Source: Antilocapra americana (lineage: Eukaryota > Chordata > Mammalia > Artiodactyla > Antilocapridae). From it: a stretch of 64,000 nt of DNA. The position numbers and the translations under genes were made by a program. The notes beneath the pieces are model-generated. The model made no database searches, was not told the origin of the DNA, and saw only the letters and a program-made list of their open reading frames with translations. This document shows, piece by piece, positions 11,342 through 23,802 of this stretch. The stretch covers positions 18,088,000 to 18,151,999 of the forward strand of contig ML661885.1 of the NCBI GenBank assembly GCA_007570785.1, given 5' to 3'. How positions within the stretch are numbered: position 1 is the first letter of the stretch; every line of letters starts with the position of its first letter.

Positions 11342-11571
11342 GGGACTTCTCTGGGGGCACAGTGGTAAAAAAAAAAATCCACCTGCCAATGCAGGAGAGG
11401 AGACTCAAGAGACTCGGATTTGATCCCTGGGTCAGGAAGATCCCCTGGAGTAGGAAATGGAAACCCACTCAAGTATTCTTGCCTGGGAAATCCCATGAAC
11501 AGAGGATCCTGGCAGGCTACAGTCCATAGCATCAAAAGCAGACAATAATGGAAGTGACATAGCACACACTT
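11342..11571 (+). mobile_element. Bov-tA SINE, sense
   Basis: Head 'gggacttctctgggggc', an A11 run at 11369, a direct-repeat-expanded spacer ('agagactc' motifs near 11400), then 'gatccctgggtcaggaagat' and a degenerate tail. No clear target duplication. Confidence 0.85.
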
Positions 11572-11589
11572 GACATTGCAAATAAGTAT

Positions 11590-11720
11590 TATCATACTCA
11601 TTTTAAAATGAGGAAATTGAAGTTCATAAGTTCAAGAAACATGTAAAGTGATGGAGCTACAGAGTCATATGCTTTATCTCTGTCTTCCAGATTTCCATTT
11701 TCATGTTACTACACCCTTTT
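11590..11720 (+). repeat. Probable MIR fragment
   Basis: The line 'cattttaaaatgaggaaatt' followed by 'gaagttcataag' and 'atggagctacagagtcat' resembles the MIR 3' half. Weak but ordered. Confidence 0.4.
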
Positions 11721-11913
11721 ACCACTTTCACTTAAAATATTGGAAGAATGTGTAAAATTTTTGTCACAGCTTCTGCATTAATTGTACATAGACAGCACCT
11801 ATATTATTTTTATTCTTAAACTTAAAACACTGAAAATATTCTTTAGAATTAATTTAATATTTTTTATGTTATAGAGAGGAATATTTCATTCATCTTCAAG
11901 AAATATCCATCAA

Positions 11914-12241
11914 TAGAGATGCAGATGTTGAGAATGGACTTGTGGACACAGGATGGGGAAGGAGAGGGTGGGATGAACTGGGAGAGGGGCATTGACATAT
12001 ATACATTACCATGTGTAAACCAGATAGCTAGTGGGAAGCTTCTGTATAACACAAGAACTCAGCCTGCTGCTCTGTGTTGACCTGGAAGGGTGGTATGGAT
12101 GGGAAGGAGGAAAGCTCAAGAGGGAGAGGATATATTTATACATATAGCTGATTCACATTACTATACAACAGAAACTAACACAACATTGTAAAACAATTTT
12201 AGCCAAATTTTATAAGTAAATAAGTAAAATTTTAAAAAGAG
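11914..12241 (+). mobile_element. L1_BT 3' UTR, 5'-truncated
   Basis: 'gaatggacttgtggacac', 'gatagctagtgggaagc', 'ctcaagagggagaggata' and 'cagaaactaacacaacattg' occur in the order of the bovine L1 3' UTR, ending in an A-rich tail at 12231. A second copy of the same segment, better delimited, lies at 52703-53225. Confidence 0.85.
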
Positions 12242-12279
12242 ACATTTGTTAAACAGTTATTCAGCATTTTGCAGAAATA

Positions 12280-12510
12280 TCTTGTGTGCGTGCATGCATG
12301 CTAAGTGGCTTCAGTTGTGTTTGACTCTTTGCGACCCTATGGACTATAGCCCACCACGGTCCTCTGTCCCTGGGATTCTCCAGGGAAGTTCTGCAGTGGG
12401 TTGTCATGCCTTCCTCCAGGAGATCTTCCTGACACAGGGATTGAAATGTATCTCTTATGTCTCCTGAATTGGCAGGTGGGTTCTTTAGCATTAGTGCCAC
12501 CTGGGAAGCC
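12280..12510 (-). mobile_element. Bov-tA SINE, antisense
   Basis: Antisense core 'cctctgtccctgggattctc' and head 'gccacctgggaagcc'. The repeat 'cagaaata' at 12272-12279 and 12511-12518 is the target duplication. The tail is a GTGC/ATGC-rich run. Confidence 0.9.
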
Positions 12511-12539
12511 CAGAAATAAGTAAGTGTAATTCATGTGAA

Positions 12540-12720
12540 GGCTCTAATCTTGCCTCTAATATTTCCTACTTACATGACTCTGGTTAAGTCACCTGCAGTT
12601 TCTCTGAGCCTCAGTTCCCTCAATCAGAGGAAGTAGGCTTAACAATCAGAAATCCATTTCAGCTCTAGGGTTCTATATTGTTTTGTACTTCCTTCATTTA
12701 GACCGGTGAGTTATTTTCAT
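12540..12720 (+). repeat. MIR SINE remnant
   Basis: 'ggttaagtcacctgcag', 'tctctgagcctcagttccct' and a later 'agctctagggttctat' follow the order of an ancient tRNA-derived MIR. It is adjacent to the younger Bov-tA. Confidence 0.65.
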
Positions 12721-14029
12721 TATAGCCATAAAATGTGGTTTAGTTGGGCTTGATCTAACCCAGCCAAACCACTGGATTTGTATGTCTGTGTTGACACAGC
12801 CAAGTGGAGGTCAAGGACACCAGTAACCGCCAGCAATACAGGACCTTTATGCTGATCTTTGCCTTTCACACAGCGTGTGGGCCGGTGGAAAAGGTGTATT
12901 CTGTATTTGATCAGTCTGAGCAGAGCTATGTTTGGTGCTCTCATTGCTCTACTTAAGATTCTCTTAAGTTTTTGTCAAAAACAGTGACCTGTTCTATTTC
13001 ATATATGAAAGCTTCACATTAAAAGAATATGAGGTAGCAAATATCTTTACTGAAGCTCTGTTGGCAGCTGAAATCACTGACAACTTCCTGGCTGTGATTC
13101 ATAATCTATATCAGTGCCTTTGAGACAGCAGGCTATTGATTTTTCCCTGTCTATAATCCAAGACCATATACAGAGCTTGTTAGACATCTGTGGGAATATA
13201 AACTGAGTTTTGATACAAGTTAGGAAGGTTCTCTTAGTGGAGCACTTAAATTTTTGTCTTAGAGAAAATCCTTACACAACTGTAATCTTGGTGAACTTTT
13301 AAAAAACAAATGATTCAGTGTGTTAGCTTGCAGGCTTTGGGATAGAGGACACAGTGAGATTTGAACGTTTTTTATTTTATTGCCCAGTGTTTAAATAAAA
13401 TAATTTTCTCCAGTGCTTAGGACACCACCTATTAAATAATGATTGGGCTTTTTCTCTTCTTTATACCTTAGAAGACTTTTTATTTGATGAAACTAATTAA
13501 GATGGATTTCAAGTGCATTATGGAGATAAATGTAGGGTATGGACCTAAAACTGCTAAAACAGTCATACAGGATGAACTATAAAGACACTTCCAAAAAAAA
13601 GCGAATAGGGCTTATACATGTCAAAAACTGTGTATCTATTTCCCTGAAAAATATGTAACTATTTCAAATTCATTGCATATGTGTCTTACCAAAAAAAGCA
13701 AATGGATTTCTTTTTTTAAGTAGATATCTCAGAGAGAACAAAGGAAAAGTGTTAGGTTTTTCCATAAGGTATTTTCTTAAGTAGCAGAGTAAATAATGCT
13801 TATCTAATCCTATCACTTTTGAAAGAGAAACCATATTACAAAGTAAAGTATATACACATAGAAATTGAAGGAAACATAAGGTATTCAATGTATATGACTA
13901 ATATTTATCAAAAGTTTATAATTTCTAGACAAAATTCACCTGAAATGAGATGAAAATTCACCTTGCACTTTTTAAATAGTACTCATTCTAACTCTATTTT
14001 TTGTCAAATGTTTTATTTTAATAAAAATA
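12721..14029. other. Unique AT-rich DNA
   Basis: No repeat recognised. 12740-12930 is less AT-rich with a few CpGs ('aaccgccag', 'gggccggtgg') and could be a conserved non-coding stretch, but nothing in the sequence proves it. Confidence 0.35.
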
Positions 14030-14310
14030 ACACCTGATATTTACAGATGATACTTTGTGTGCTAAAAGCTCTTTTAAACACTTGACATGGGCAACTCACT
14101 GACCTTCACAATAATCCTTAGGGAGGGATAATGATACTATTATATTAATATAATATTGTACTATTAATATGCTATAATAATAAAACTATCATTATCTCTA
14201 TTTCTCATGCAGACACTGAGGTATAGAGATGTTAAATAGTCCAAGTTCAGAGAGCAAGTTAAAGTTGAAGTCAAGAGTCAAACCCAAGCAGCAGAAATCA
14301 GGAGATTATA
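14030..14310 (+). repeat. MIR SINE remnant with AT insertion
   Basis: 'cacttgacatgggcaactca' and 'acaataatccttagggaggg' begin the element. An AT-rich tract follows at about 14135-14180, then 'atgcagacactgaggtatag' and 'gttaaatagtccaag' close it. The order is that of MIR. Confidence 0.65.
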
Positions 14311-14798
14311 CTCAAACTGCTTGTCTATCTTCTCTTGGATTATTTTGAGTTACTTTAGGGCAAAAATTATTAATTCATTTTTGTATCACCTGCAGTACCT
14401 AACATATTGACTTGTACATATATTATCTATAAATAATTATAGAATAAATTGAATCATACATAAAACATGTAAGGAAAATAAAATTAACTTAGATTAAAAT
14501 TAATCCATATGAGGACCCTGCACGTAGAATAAAACGCAGCACTAAGAATAATGATTTTCACTATTTTTTTTAACCAATGCTATATTTCAGTCAAGCCTTC
14601 CCTGTTAATTTGTCTGGTTTCTGCAAATCCCCTAGATTATAATAATAATACATTTTTTGAGGTTGAAATAATAGGAAAAATAGAAATTGTATTCCAAATA
14701 TTTCTTAATTGTTACTTTATCTTATACCCTGGCCTCAAGTCACTTATTTAGCTTCTCCACACATACATCTTCATATGTACACTTTAGTTTTACTAATA

Positions 14799-14837
14799 TA
14801 TTTATAAATCTTTTACACTGTAAAAGATTTGTAAATA
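14799..14837. repeat. 39-bp near-perfect palindrome
   Basis: Arms 14799-14817 and 14819-14837 pair at 18 of 19 positions (one T opposite G) around a single C at 14818. The inner 12 bp ('aaatcttttaca' and its complement) are perfect. Confidence 0.95.
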
Positions 14838-15269
14838 ATATGTTGAGAATAATAACACACAAAATATCTTAATGCCTAAAATCCATTTTGTATTTGAAAA
14901 ATTGTGAGTGCCATAAAGTAAAAAGCTAGCAGAGAGTCGAAATTCATCAAAAAACTGAACAGAACAATTGGGCCTTCATATAAAAAGATAATTCTCTTAG
15001 TGCAAAAAAAGAGTGAACTGGGGAAATAATAACAACAACAGCAACAATTGCACAGCAGCAGAAAGAAAATGAATGCTTCTAATTAAAAGCCAATCTCTGA
15101 AAATCATTCACCACCAGGACCAGGAAAAATAATTTTAGAAAACTATTTTAAACTCTCTGCAGGACTTAGGAAAGCTCAATGAAATGGATATGTAAAGCCA
15201 TAATAAAAAGATGAATTAAAATGAAAAGACCAGTTGATGTCATGAGGAGAAAGAAGTGTGAGATTTAAA

Positions 15270-15272
<3 letters not shown>

Positions 15273-15302
<30 letters not shown>
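15273..15302. repeat. (AT)15 microsatellite
   Basis: Uninterrupted AT dinucleotides preceded by an A run. Confidence 0.97.
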
Positions 15303-15305
<3 letters not shown>

Positions 15306-17039
15306 TAAAGAGAAAAAATATAGAAGCAGCATTAAAATATTAATTTGAGGCAATGAAGACAGAAAGAGACATATAAAGATAGTAATAAAATATATTTTGT
15401 AATCTAGTAGAAATAAAATTGAAAAACTTACATAAATTAAACGTATTGAAATATATAAAATTCCAAAAGTGACAAAAATATAAAAGAAACCACAAATAAG
15501 TTACAATAAAAAGACTGAAGTAAAGAAATAAAAATCCTAGGATACCATGAATTTTTAGAGTGTTACAAATTGTTAAGAAATAACCCTTATTTTTTTTATG
15601 TTACTACAAAAAAGGCATTAAAAATCATTTAAAAAATATCAGCTAACTTAACCCTCTAGGGTTGGTGGGGGAAAAGGCATGATAAGACAGTAGTTATCCC
15701 AGAATTAGAACCATTTGAACAATAGAAAGCTATCATTGGGATTCATCATTATAATGAACTAAGAACAACATTTATATCAATAAATACTATAATCACTATA
15801 TTAAAATACTAAGTATTGTGTAACTTGAAAATCTATACATTTAAAAATTATGGTTTTGTAAACTTTAAAATCTACTTATGATTTTAAAATAGCATAGCAT
15901 ATGAAGACTGCAAAAAATGAGAGAGAATTTCCTCAAGGTCATTCCACCAAAACTTGCAGCAAATACATTTAATGAGGAAATTTAAGTCACATTCCATTTA
16001 AGATGAAGGTAAAGGCAATGGTGAGAACGATGACTGTTCTTTCATTATAGCACTGGAGATTCTGTCTACAGCAACAAAGAGAGAGAGATTAAATAAGTGG
16101 AATTAGAAGTGAGAACCACCAGTTCTTTTCAGTTCTTGCCAAGTTTGTGAAAGAGCATGGGCTGCTTATTCTCTGAATGCTGGAGAACTATTAAGGAAAA
16201 TATGGAGCTAAGGAAACAACAGCATAAATCTCTGAGGTCGTAGATGGCTCCTCTGAACTGGTAGAATTGGGAGAGAGGGTTTACAGTTGCTGGATGTGGC
16301 CATGAAGTCTGTACAATGCACAATTCAAGAAGAAGTTATCTGAATAAGCTAGCTTTAATAACCTAGAGGCCCCGGGAGAATGGCTGCAACTTGGAGCAGA
16401 GGCCAGAGGCTGGATGACAATGCTCTGGTAGTATCAGTTAGAGAGAAACTGATTATTTTCTCTTTTCTTTCACCCACCTTTGGATTATGCCAATAATTGA
16501 CTTCTCTGTTCCTACAGCAATATTTCTCCATTTCTACAGCAAGATTTGACAATGGTATATATATCCCTTGTGCAGCTATAGCAGGAAAAAAATTTGCCAG
16601 GGTGAGAGGTTGGGCAAAATAAGACTTTTGGCCACTTTCTTGGGCATTCACTCCTTCACCTCTCACTTCCAGGCAGTCAAGGTGGGTAAAATGCGATTGT
16701 CCTTCCCAGTGTTATTCTCTTCAGGTGACAAGAATATTAACTGGAATTCTGTCACGCATAAGCACTGTCACATTGCCGATCAGCTCTTCCCTTCTAGACT
16801 CATCAGAGACTAGGCTATGGCCTTCTAACTTCCTTCAAACACTGTTGAGGACAGAGAAGCCCACAGCCTGCAAAGAATCTACCCCCGCAAGCCAAGTATT
16901 GAGACCCAGCAAACCAAGAAAAATGTAGGATCAAAAGTAGAATCACTGAAATAGATGAACCAAGGATATAAAAGAAATATAGATTAAAAATAGATATAAA
17001 AATTAACAAAATAACTCTTTAATTAATTGAATAAAAATT

Positions 17040-18000
17040 AACAAAAATTTTACATTTAAGATTTAAAAATAAATAAACCAATAAGTATGAAAATTAGGTA
17101 TGAAATATTAGGCAGTTGATATGATTGGTCCAAATGGTTCTTATTTTCAGAGGATATTACTGTATACTTAGAAAATCCAAGTTAATAAAGGAACTAATAA
17201 AACAAATAAGGGATTTCATCAAAGTTGTCAGGTACAAATTCAGCCTACAAAAATTAACCATCTAGAAATTATAACAGATAACAAGATTTTTTAGAAACAA
17301 ACCTAACCACAAATTCATATGTCCTTGATGATGAATATGTTAAGATTATTAAAGGACATTAAAGAAGAACTAAATAAATGAAAAGAGACACGATGTTCAT
17401 GGTTGGCAAAACATAACATAATATAGATGTCAGTTCACCCCAATTAGTCTATAAATTAAATGACAACAAATATCATGACTTGGTTTTACTTCACAAGCTG
17501 ATTCTAAAATTTATGTGAAGAATAAACTTCATCAATAGAAGAGATTAGTCAATAAATAAATTAAAGGAATATAATTTGCTTATTGAATATTAAAATACAT
17601 TGAAAAGTTAAAACAATAAAAGATAAGGAAGCTATTTCTGTTGGAAGAAATAAATATATCATTGAAAAAGAAACTGATACTGCATGATAAATTCAGCAGA
17701 ACAATACAAATTACTTAGTAGATGGTATGGGAAAACTGGCTCACTAAAGAAAAATAAAGATGATCTATACTTAGATAAAATTAAATATTTCAAGTGAATC
17801 CATGACTTCTCTATGATAGGTAAATGGAGGTCCCTTTGACCATGGAATAAGAAAAGATTTCTTAATCAAGACTGGAAAATCACAGATCAGTTGAGTAAAT
17901 GTATTGTTACTTCTTCTCAAAACATATGGCTTTAGTTTCAGAACTAGGATCATAGGTAAATTTAAAGAACAACCAAAAGTAAACAAATAGCTTTTTGTGA
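17040..18000 (+). mobile_element. Old L1 ORF2 3' region remnant
   Basis: Degraded but ordered L1 ORF2 text: 'gtatacttagaaaatccaag', 'caaagttgtcaggtacaaat', 'atgttcatggttggcaaaac', 'gatgtcagttcacccc', 'cacaagctgattctaaaatt' and finally 'aaaagatttcttaatcaaga'. Frames are destroyed and no RT active site is visible. It is followed abruptly by antisense L1_BT sequence. Confidence 0.65.
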
Positions 18001-18004
18001 TGCC

Positions 18005-18305
18005 TAAAACTTCTAGGCAAGTTTGGCTCAGTCTCTGTGGGGTCACTGCTCCTTTCCCCTGGGTACTGGTGCCCACAAGGTTTTGTTTACGCCCTCTAAG
18101 TCTCTAAAAGGTGTGAGATTTGTCTGTACTGTGATCGTGCCCCTCCTCTCATCTCGTTAAAGATTATTTTGTTCTTGGAGGTGGGGTACCTTTTTTTGGT
18201 GGGTCCCAACATCCTCCTGTCAACGGTTGTTCAGCAGGTAGTTGTGATTTTGTTGTTCACACAGGAGAAGATGAATGCACATTCTTCTACTCCACCACCG
18301 TGGAG
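18005..18305 (-). mobile_element. L1_BT 5' UTR fragment, antisense
   Basis: Read on the minus strand it starts near 18300 with 'ggtggagtagaagaatg', then runs through the region complementary to 'cctcctgtcaacggttg' and 'ttgtgattttgttgttcac' to 'caaaaccttgtgggcacc' near 18080. I recognise this as the beginning of the bovine L1 5' UTR. Neither ORF1 nor ORF2 nor a 3' tail of the same orientation adjoins it, which is unusual because L1 copies are normally truncated from the 5' side. Confidence 0.6.
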
Positions 18306-18426
18306 TCTGTTCTCTAAAGCGTTGATACCAGGCTTGGCATCTGGAGAGGGCTGAGTTGACTGAAGCTAAGAATGCGTGGCTGCAATGAGAAGCAGATAGA
18401 TTAAAAAAGAGAGACAGAGAGAAGTA

Positions 18427-19999
18427 GCAAGAATACACAGAAGAACTGTACGAGAAAGGTCTTAATGGCCTGGATAATCACGATGGTATAGTCAATCACC
18501 TAGAGCCAGACATCCTAGAGAATGAAGTCAAGTGGACCTTAGGAAGCACCGTTATGAACAAAGCTAGTGGAGGTCATGGAATTGCAGATGAACCATTTAA
18601 AATCCTCAAAGATGATGCTAATAAAGTGCTACACTCAGTATGCCGGCAAATTTGAAAAAATTAGCAGTGGTCACAGGACTGGAAAAGGTCAGTTTTCATT
18701 CCAATCTCAAAGAAAAGCAGTGCCAAAGAATGTTCAAACTACCACCCAATTGTGCTCATTTCACATGCTAACAAGGTAATGGTCCAAATTCAACAAGCTA
18801 GGCTTTAACAGTACTTGAACTGAGAACTTCCAGATGTACAAACTGGATTTACAAAAGGCAGAGGAATCAGAGATCAAATTGCAAACATCTGTTGGATCAT
18901 GGAAAAAGCAAGAGCATTCCAGAAAAAGAAATCTACTTCTGCTTCACTGACTATGCCACAACCTCTGACTGTGTGGATCACAACAAGCTGTGGAAAATTT
19001 TTAGAGATGGAAATACCAGACCACCTAGAAACCTGTATGCAGGTCAAGAAACAATAGTTAGAACCAGACATGGAACAATGGACTGATTCACAACTGGGAA
19101 AGGAGTATGTCAAGGCTGTATATTGTCACCCTTCTTATTTAACTTCCACACAGAGTATATCATGTGAAATGCAGGGCTGGATGAATCACAAGCTGGAATC
19201 AAGACTGGTGGGAGAAATATCAACAACCTCAGATATGCAAATGACACCACCCTAATAGAAGGAAGTGAAGAGGAACTAAAGAGCCTCTTGGTGAAGTTAA
19301 AAAAGGAGAGTGAAAAAGCTGGCTTAAAACTCAACATTCAAAAAACTAAGATCATGGCATCCAGTCCCATCACTTCACAGCAAATAGATGGGGAAAAATG
19401 GAAACAATGACACAGACTTTATTTTCTTGGGCTCCAAAATCACTGCAGAGGGTAACCGCAACCATAAAATTAAAAGACACTTACTCCTTGGAAGGAAAAC
19501 TATGGCAAACCTAGACAGCATATTAAAAAGCAGAGACATGACTTTGCTGACAAAAAGTCCATATAGTCAAAGCTATGGTTTTTCCAGTAGTTATGTATGG
19601 ATGTGAAAGTTGGATCATAAAGAAGGCTGAGTGCCTAAGATTTGATGCAAACTGTGGTGCTAAAGAAAACTCTTGAGAGTCCCTTTGACTGCAGGGAAAT
19701 CAAACCAGTCAATCCTAAAGGAAATCAGCCCTGAGTATTTAGAAGGACTGATGCTGAAGCTGAAGTTCCAATACTTTGGCCACCTGATGCAAAGAGCTGA
19801 CTCACTGGAAAAGACCCTGATGCTGGGAAAAATTGAAGGCAACAGGAAAAGGGAGTGGCAGAGAGTGAGATGGTTAGATAGCATCACTGATTCAGTGGAC
19901 GTGAATTTGAGCAAACACTGGGAGATACTGGAGGACAGAGGAGCCTGATGTGCTACAGCCCATGGGGTCTCAGTAGGACAAAATTTAGTGACTGGACAA
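18427..19999 (+). mobile_element. BovB LINE, 5'-truncated, sense
   Basis: Starts in the linker before the RT ('agcaagaatacacagaag'), passes through the RT and ends in 'gactggacaacaacaaat', a variant tail unlike the 'ctgaa' repeats of other copies. The RT box at 19234-19245 reads Tyr-Ala-Asn-Asp, so the first catalytic Asp of the YADD motif is lost. Many stops and frameshifts. A diverged, older copy. Confidence 0.9.
18892..19606 (+). pseudogene. BovB RT pseudogene with YAND in place of YADD
   Basis: Fragments in different frames cover the RT. Motif A is altered: 'ttcactgactatgccacaac' gives a DYATTSD-like reading where intact copies have DYAKAFD. The region around QGCILS lies out of frame. 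The catalytic box reads YAND (AAT at 19240-19242). The downstream 'FLGSKITAEGN' and 'RHLLLGRKTMANLDS' segments are in yet another frame (19388-19606). At least two frameshifts separate these pieces. Dead. Confidence 0.8.
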
Positions 20000-21455
20000 C
20001 AACAAATATTGATGCAACTTTATTCAGATTACTGATATTAGATTAATCTCAAAGACATGTTTTGTTGGTGTTGACTAATTATATCCTCAAAGAAATCTTT
20101 CCTTTTGAAATAATTTAAATTACTATTCAGAGGGATCGAATGTTCTAGAATGGACTGCAGTCACCTGTAGGTAATATCATCTTTACATAATAGGTAGAGA
20201 AGAATCTTTGTGTCTTGGATGCAGTTCAGGGAGAGAAGGAGGCTGAAGGATACAGCAGATTTCAAATAGAACACGATAGCAACCATTACTTACTTTCAGC
20301 TAGTAAAATATTTTAAAATCATGTTTTTTTCTTGTATGAAGAGCTCGAGATAAGCCAGTGAAGATATATTTATTTTTATCCTCAAACCTGATGGAAAGAG
20401 ATCCCTTGACTAAAATAAAAGTGTTTTCCTCTTTTTTAGAGAAAATACTTATTGGGATCACATGAAAAGTCTGCACCAAATCATACACATTTTTCTGCTC
20501 ATCAGGGACTTATTCTCAATTTCTTCACAGTCTTTTTCAATGCAGTTGCTGTCTAATAAGTCTGTAACTAGACATGCTGGTTAGAGATTTTAGTTTTTCT
20601 TTATTATTCAAAAAATTCTAGAACACCATCAATTGTGAAAACAGTTGTATTTAGTCACCGATATAATTAATTTGTGCAAACAGAGAACTTCAATTATAAG
20701 AAAGCTCCATATGAAAAATATGACAATGTGGCAGGGGAACAGGAAGAAAGAATAAAATTTAAAAATACTCCTCTGTTGAAAGTTAATTCCCCATTTAAAT
20801 TATTTAAGAATCTGAATAATGTTTAAAGTACCAGTTCTTAGAAAATACGTTGGCTTACTTAAAGATATAAAAATAAAGTGAAATTAATTCTCACCCTATA
20901 TTTAAAATAATTAATATTAATTGTCTCTCTTAACTTGGAACTATACTTATTAATATGTGAATAACCAGGCATTTTTCACAAAGTTAACAGAGAATCAGTA
21001 TCCGATGAACTCTGGATTCTTTTATCTTCAAGTGGAATTACTGGGATCTCTAGCCATTTTATATTATGAATAACAGGAACCAATTCTGGAATATTATCCT
21101 AAGATCATACATTTCTTTAATGGTCACTATGAAACAGTACCATTCACATCCAAGTCATAAACGTTTCTGAATTTGTCTGCTTCACTGGGCACCAATGGGC
21201 AAAGCAGAGGGATTCTGCAAACCTTCTATTCTTCAGAGATTAAAAAGATATGCTTTGTTCTTTCTCCTCCAGTTAGACCAAGAACATTCTCTTTCTTTTT
21301 TCTTTTAGTTTTTAACTGTTACTTTTAGTGCCCTTGAGAAATTTGCTTTTTTTTCCAATGGCTGTTTCTCTATACACTTCCTATCATATGTATATGCTAT
21401 CTAATACCTAATCTCTTTATAGATAGATGAATAGATAGATTTTAAAGAAATGTTT
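20000..21455. other. Unique AT-rich DNA, nothing recognised
   Basis: No repeat family or coding signal seen. Confidence 0.4.
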
Positions 21456-21493
<38 letters not shown>

Positions 21494-21497
21494 TATT
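21456..21497. repeat. (AT)n microsatellite
   Basis: Two AT runs separated by one G at about 21475, preceded by imperfect 'agat' tetranucleotides near 21420-21440. Confidence 0.93.
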
Positions 21498-21504
21498 CAC
21501 ACAC

Positions 21505-21715
21505 ATGAAAGTGAAAGTTTCTCAGTCATGTACAACTCTTTGTCACTCCATGGACTGTAGTGTAGCCTCCTCCTCCTCTGTCTGTGGAGGTATATAGGCC
21601 AGAACACTGGCGTGGCTTACCATTTCCTTCTCCAGCAGATCTTCCTGACCCAGGGATCAACACCCAAGTCTCCCATATTGCAGGTGGATGGTTCTTTACC
21701 AGATGAGCTACCAGG
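21505..21715 (-). mobile_element. Bov-tA SINE, antisense, beside AT repeat
   Basis: The tail 'gaaagtgaaagtttctcag' at the left and head 'ttctttaccagatgagct' at the right identify it. 'tatgtatata' occurs at 21716-21725 and within the microsatellite near 21473, consistent with insertion in a TA-rich target whose left copy later expanded. Confidence 0.85.
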
Positions 21716-21729
21716 TATGTATATACTAA

Positions 21730-22323
21730 GTGTAGACATATTTGCCCAGAGAGAGTGGAAGACAAAGACAGAAAAAGAGAAAGAATCGAAGGAGGCTGGT
21801 TCTTTCTCTTTTGTGGTCTTGATCTGCATTAGCTATCTGTGAATGCATTCCTACTGCTTATTGGCAACTTAAGTTTGGGTGCTACCCCATAAACTGCTAC
21901 CTCATTCACATTAAAAATCAATCTAATGAGTTACTGATCCTTTGCTGCTTATCTAAGGCTATGCTGCTTGCCTGTTAAAGAAGTCATAGAAGGATTGCAT
22001 GCGGTACATATGACATAATTTCCCACATCAAGAGGCTGTGATCATGAGGATGTAAGTCTTATGCGCAAACACTATAACGAATAGCACATTATGGAGTAAT
22101 GAGTAAGATAATGAGAGCTAAATGAACCTTCTTCTATTCTCATTTTCACTGATTCTTCTTTTCATTTATCTCTCTGGGATGCTGCTGATCTTCTATTTTT
22201 CTCTTTCCTCATTTCTCTTTTACTTTGCGTACAATGAAATTCCATTAGTGACTTCAAAAGACTTTGTACGAAAACTACCATGTGCACCTTACTGCCTCCA
22301 GTAGTTAAAATTAAAAAGGCTCA
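21730..22323. other. Unique DNA, nothing recognised
   Basis: Pyrimidine-rich stretch at 22125-22225, otherwise ordinary. Confidence 0.4.
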
Positions 22324-22640
22324 GACTTCCCTGATGGTCCAGTGGTTAAAAATCTGCCTGCCAATTCCGGGGGCATGGGTTTGATCCTGATCTGTGAAGA
22401 TCCCACATGACTTGGAGTAATTAAGAATGTTCCCCCAACGACTAAGCTTGTGGGTTACTACTGAAGCCCACACCCTAGAGCCTGTCCTCTGCAACAAGAG
22501 AAGCCCCAGCACTGAGAAGCCCATGGGCAGCAACTAGAATAACCCCCTGCTTGCTGCAACTAGAGAAAGCCTGAACACAGCAATGAAGGCCGGCACAGCA
22601 AAAATAAAAATTAATTAATTCATTAATTCATTAAAATTTA
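22324..22640 (+). mobile_element. CHR-2 type SINE, sense
   Basis: The head 'gacttccctgatggtcca' leads to 'gtgaagatcccacatgactt'. A long body of 'gaagcccac', 'gcaacaagagaagcccc' and 'gcaactagagaaagcc' units follows, ending in 'ccggcacagcaaaaataaa' with ATT/AATT repeats. This body separates CHR SINEs of whales and ruminants from Bov-tA. A second copy is at 55596-55921. Confidence 0.85.
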
Positions 22641-23421
22641 AAAACTCTAGAAAGACTCCCATTAATTAACACCCATGGTGTCATCCCAAGGCTCTTCCCT
22701 ACGTCTTAGTCTGTATCCTCTACTCTTTTCCTGATATCCAATCCTCATCCCCATCTTCCTGGTTTCACTTTTGTTCTGTTCAATGTGGCACCTTGCGCAC
22801 TCTTAACTTGGTGTCAATTATTGTAGAATAAACACTACAGAGTTTGTCCCACAATAGAATTATTTGTATATTTATGCCTTTGTGTTGGGATATCATTACA
22901 CAGATTACCTTGTATTGTTTTAACTATCTCATATGTTTAGAAACTAAACTTTATATGTTTATTGATGTAAGAATTGGGAATTTTACAGCTCTATGTTAAG
23001 GCATGTTTCCTTTTTTGATACCAACAAGAATTTTGCACTGTAAAAGACACTGTAATGGGAACCAGGAGAAAGGGAGTCAATTTACCTCTCTTGCATTTCT
23101 GTTTCCTCTCATATGAACCAGGATCTAGACTGACTGATTATGAGGTCTTCTTGCTCTCATGTTCAGTGATCTCATCTGTGTTGTACCTTCCCTAGGGAGG
23201 CTTCTACACAGGACAGAATATTTCCAGACTGAGTTAATCTGACATTTCAGTAGTGTTTTCTCTGTCTTGGAATAGAAGTCTCTGCATTTTCTATTTATGG
23301 AAATACTAATTGGACCCCACCCCTCCCAAACTGTGGTATAAATAGAGTTAATAGCATATGAGATAATTATTTTAGCAGATATTTCTTATTTTAATTTTTT
23401 CTCTTAAAATTTTACATATAC
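22641..23421. other. Unique DNA, nothing recognised
   Basis: Spacer up to the target site of the next BovB. Confidence 0.4.
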
Positions 23422-23802
23422 ACCATGTATATGATCTACACTGAAATCGGATTGACTATATTCTTTGCAGCCAAAGATGGAGAAGCTCTATACAGTCAGC
23501 AAAAAGAAGACGGGGAGCTGACTGTGGCTCAGGTCATGAACTCATTATTGCCAAATTCAGACTGAAATTAAATAAAGTGGAGAAAACCACTAGACCATTT
23601 AGGTATGACCTAAATCAAATCCCTTATGACTGTACAGTGGAAGTGACAAATAGATTCAAGGTCAAGATTTGATAGACAGAATGCCTGATGAACTATGGAT
23701 GGAGATTCTTGACATTGTAAGGACACAGGAATCAAGATCATCCCCATTAAAGAGAAATGCAAAAAAGCAAAATGGCTGTCTGAGGAGGCCTCATAAATAG
23801 TT

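Larger units (their letters stand above)
14311..17039. other. AT-rich DNA with palindrome and a GC-richer island
   Basis: No recognised repeat over most of this length. It contains the palindrome at 14799-14837, the (AT)n run at 15273-15302, and from about 16130 to 16930 a moderately GC-richer island with several CpGs. The island's short open frames on both strands show no domain. It may be an old unassigned repeat or conserved non-coding DNA. Confidence 0.35.

Noticed and set aside
16355..16666. 103-codon open frame on the minus strand in the GC-richer island
   Set aside because: Higher GC content lowers stop frequency, which explains it. No motif seen and overlapping frames on the other strand are equally open.
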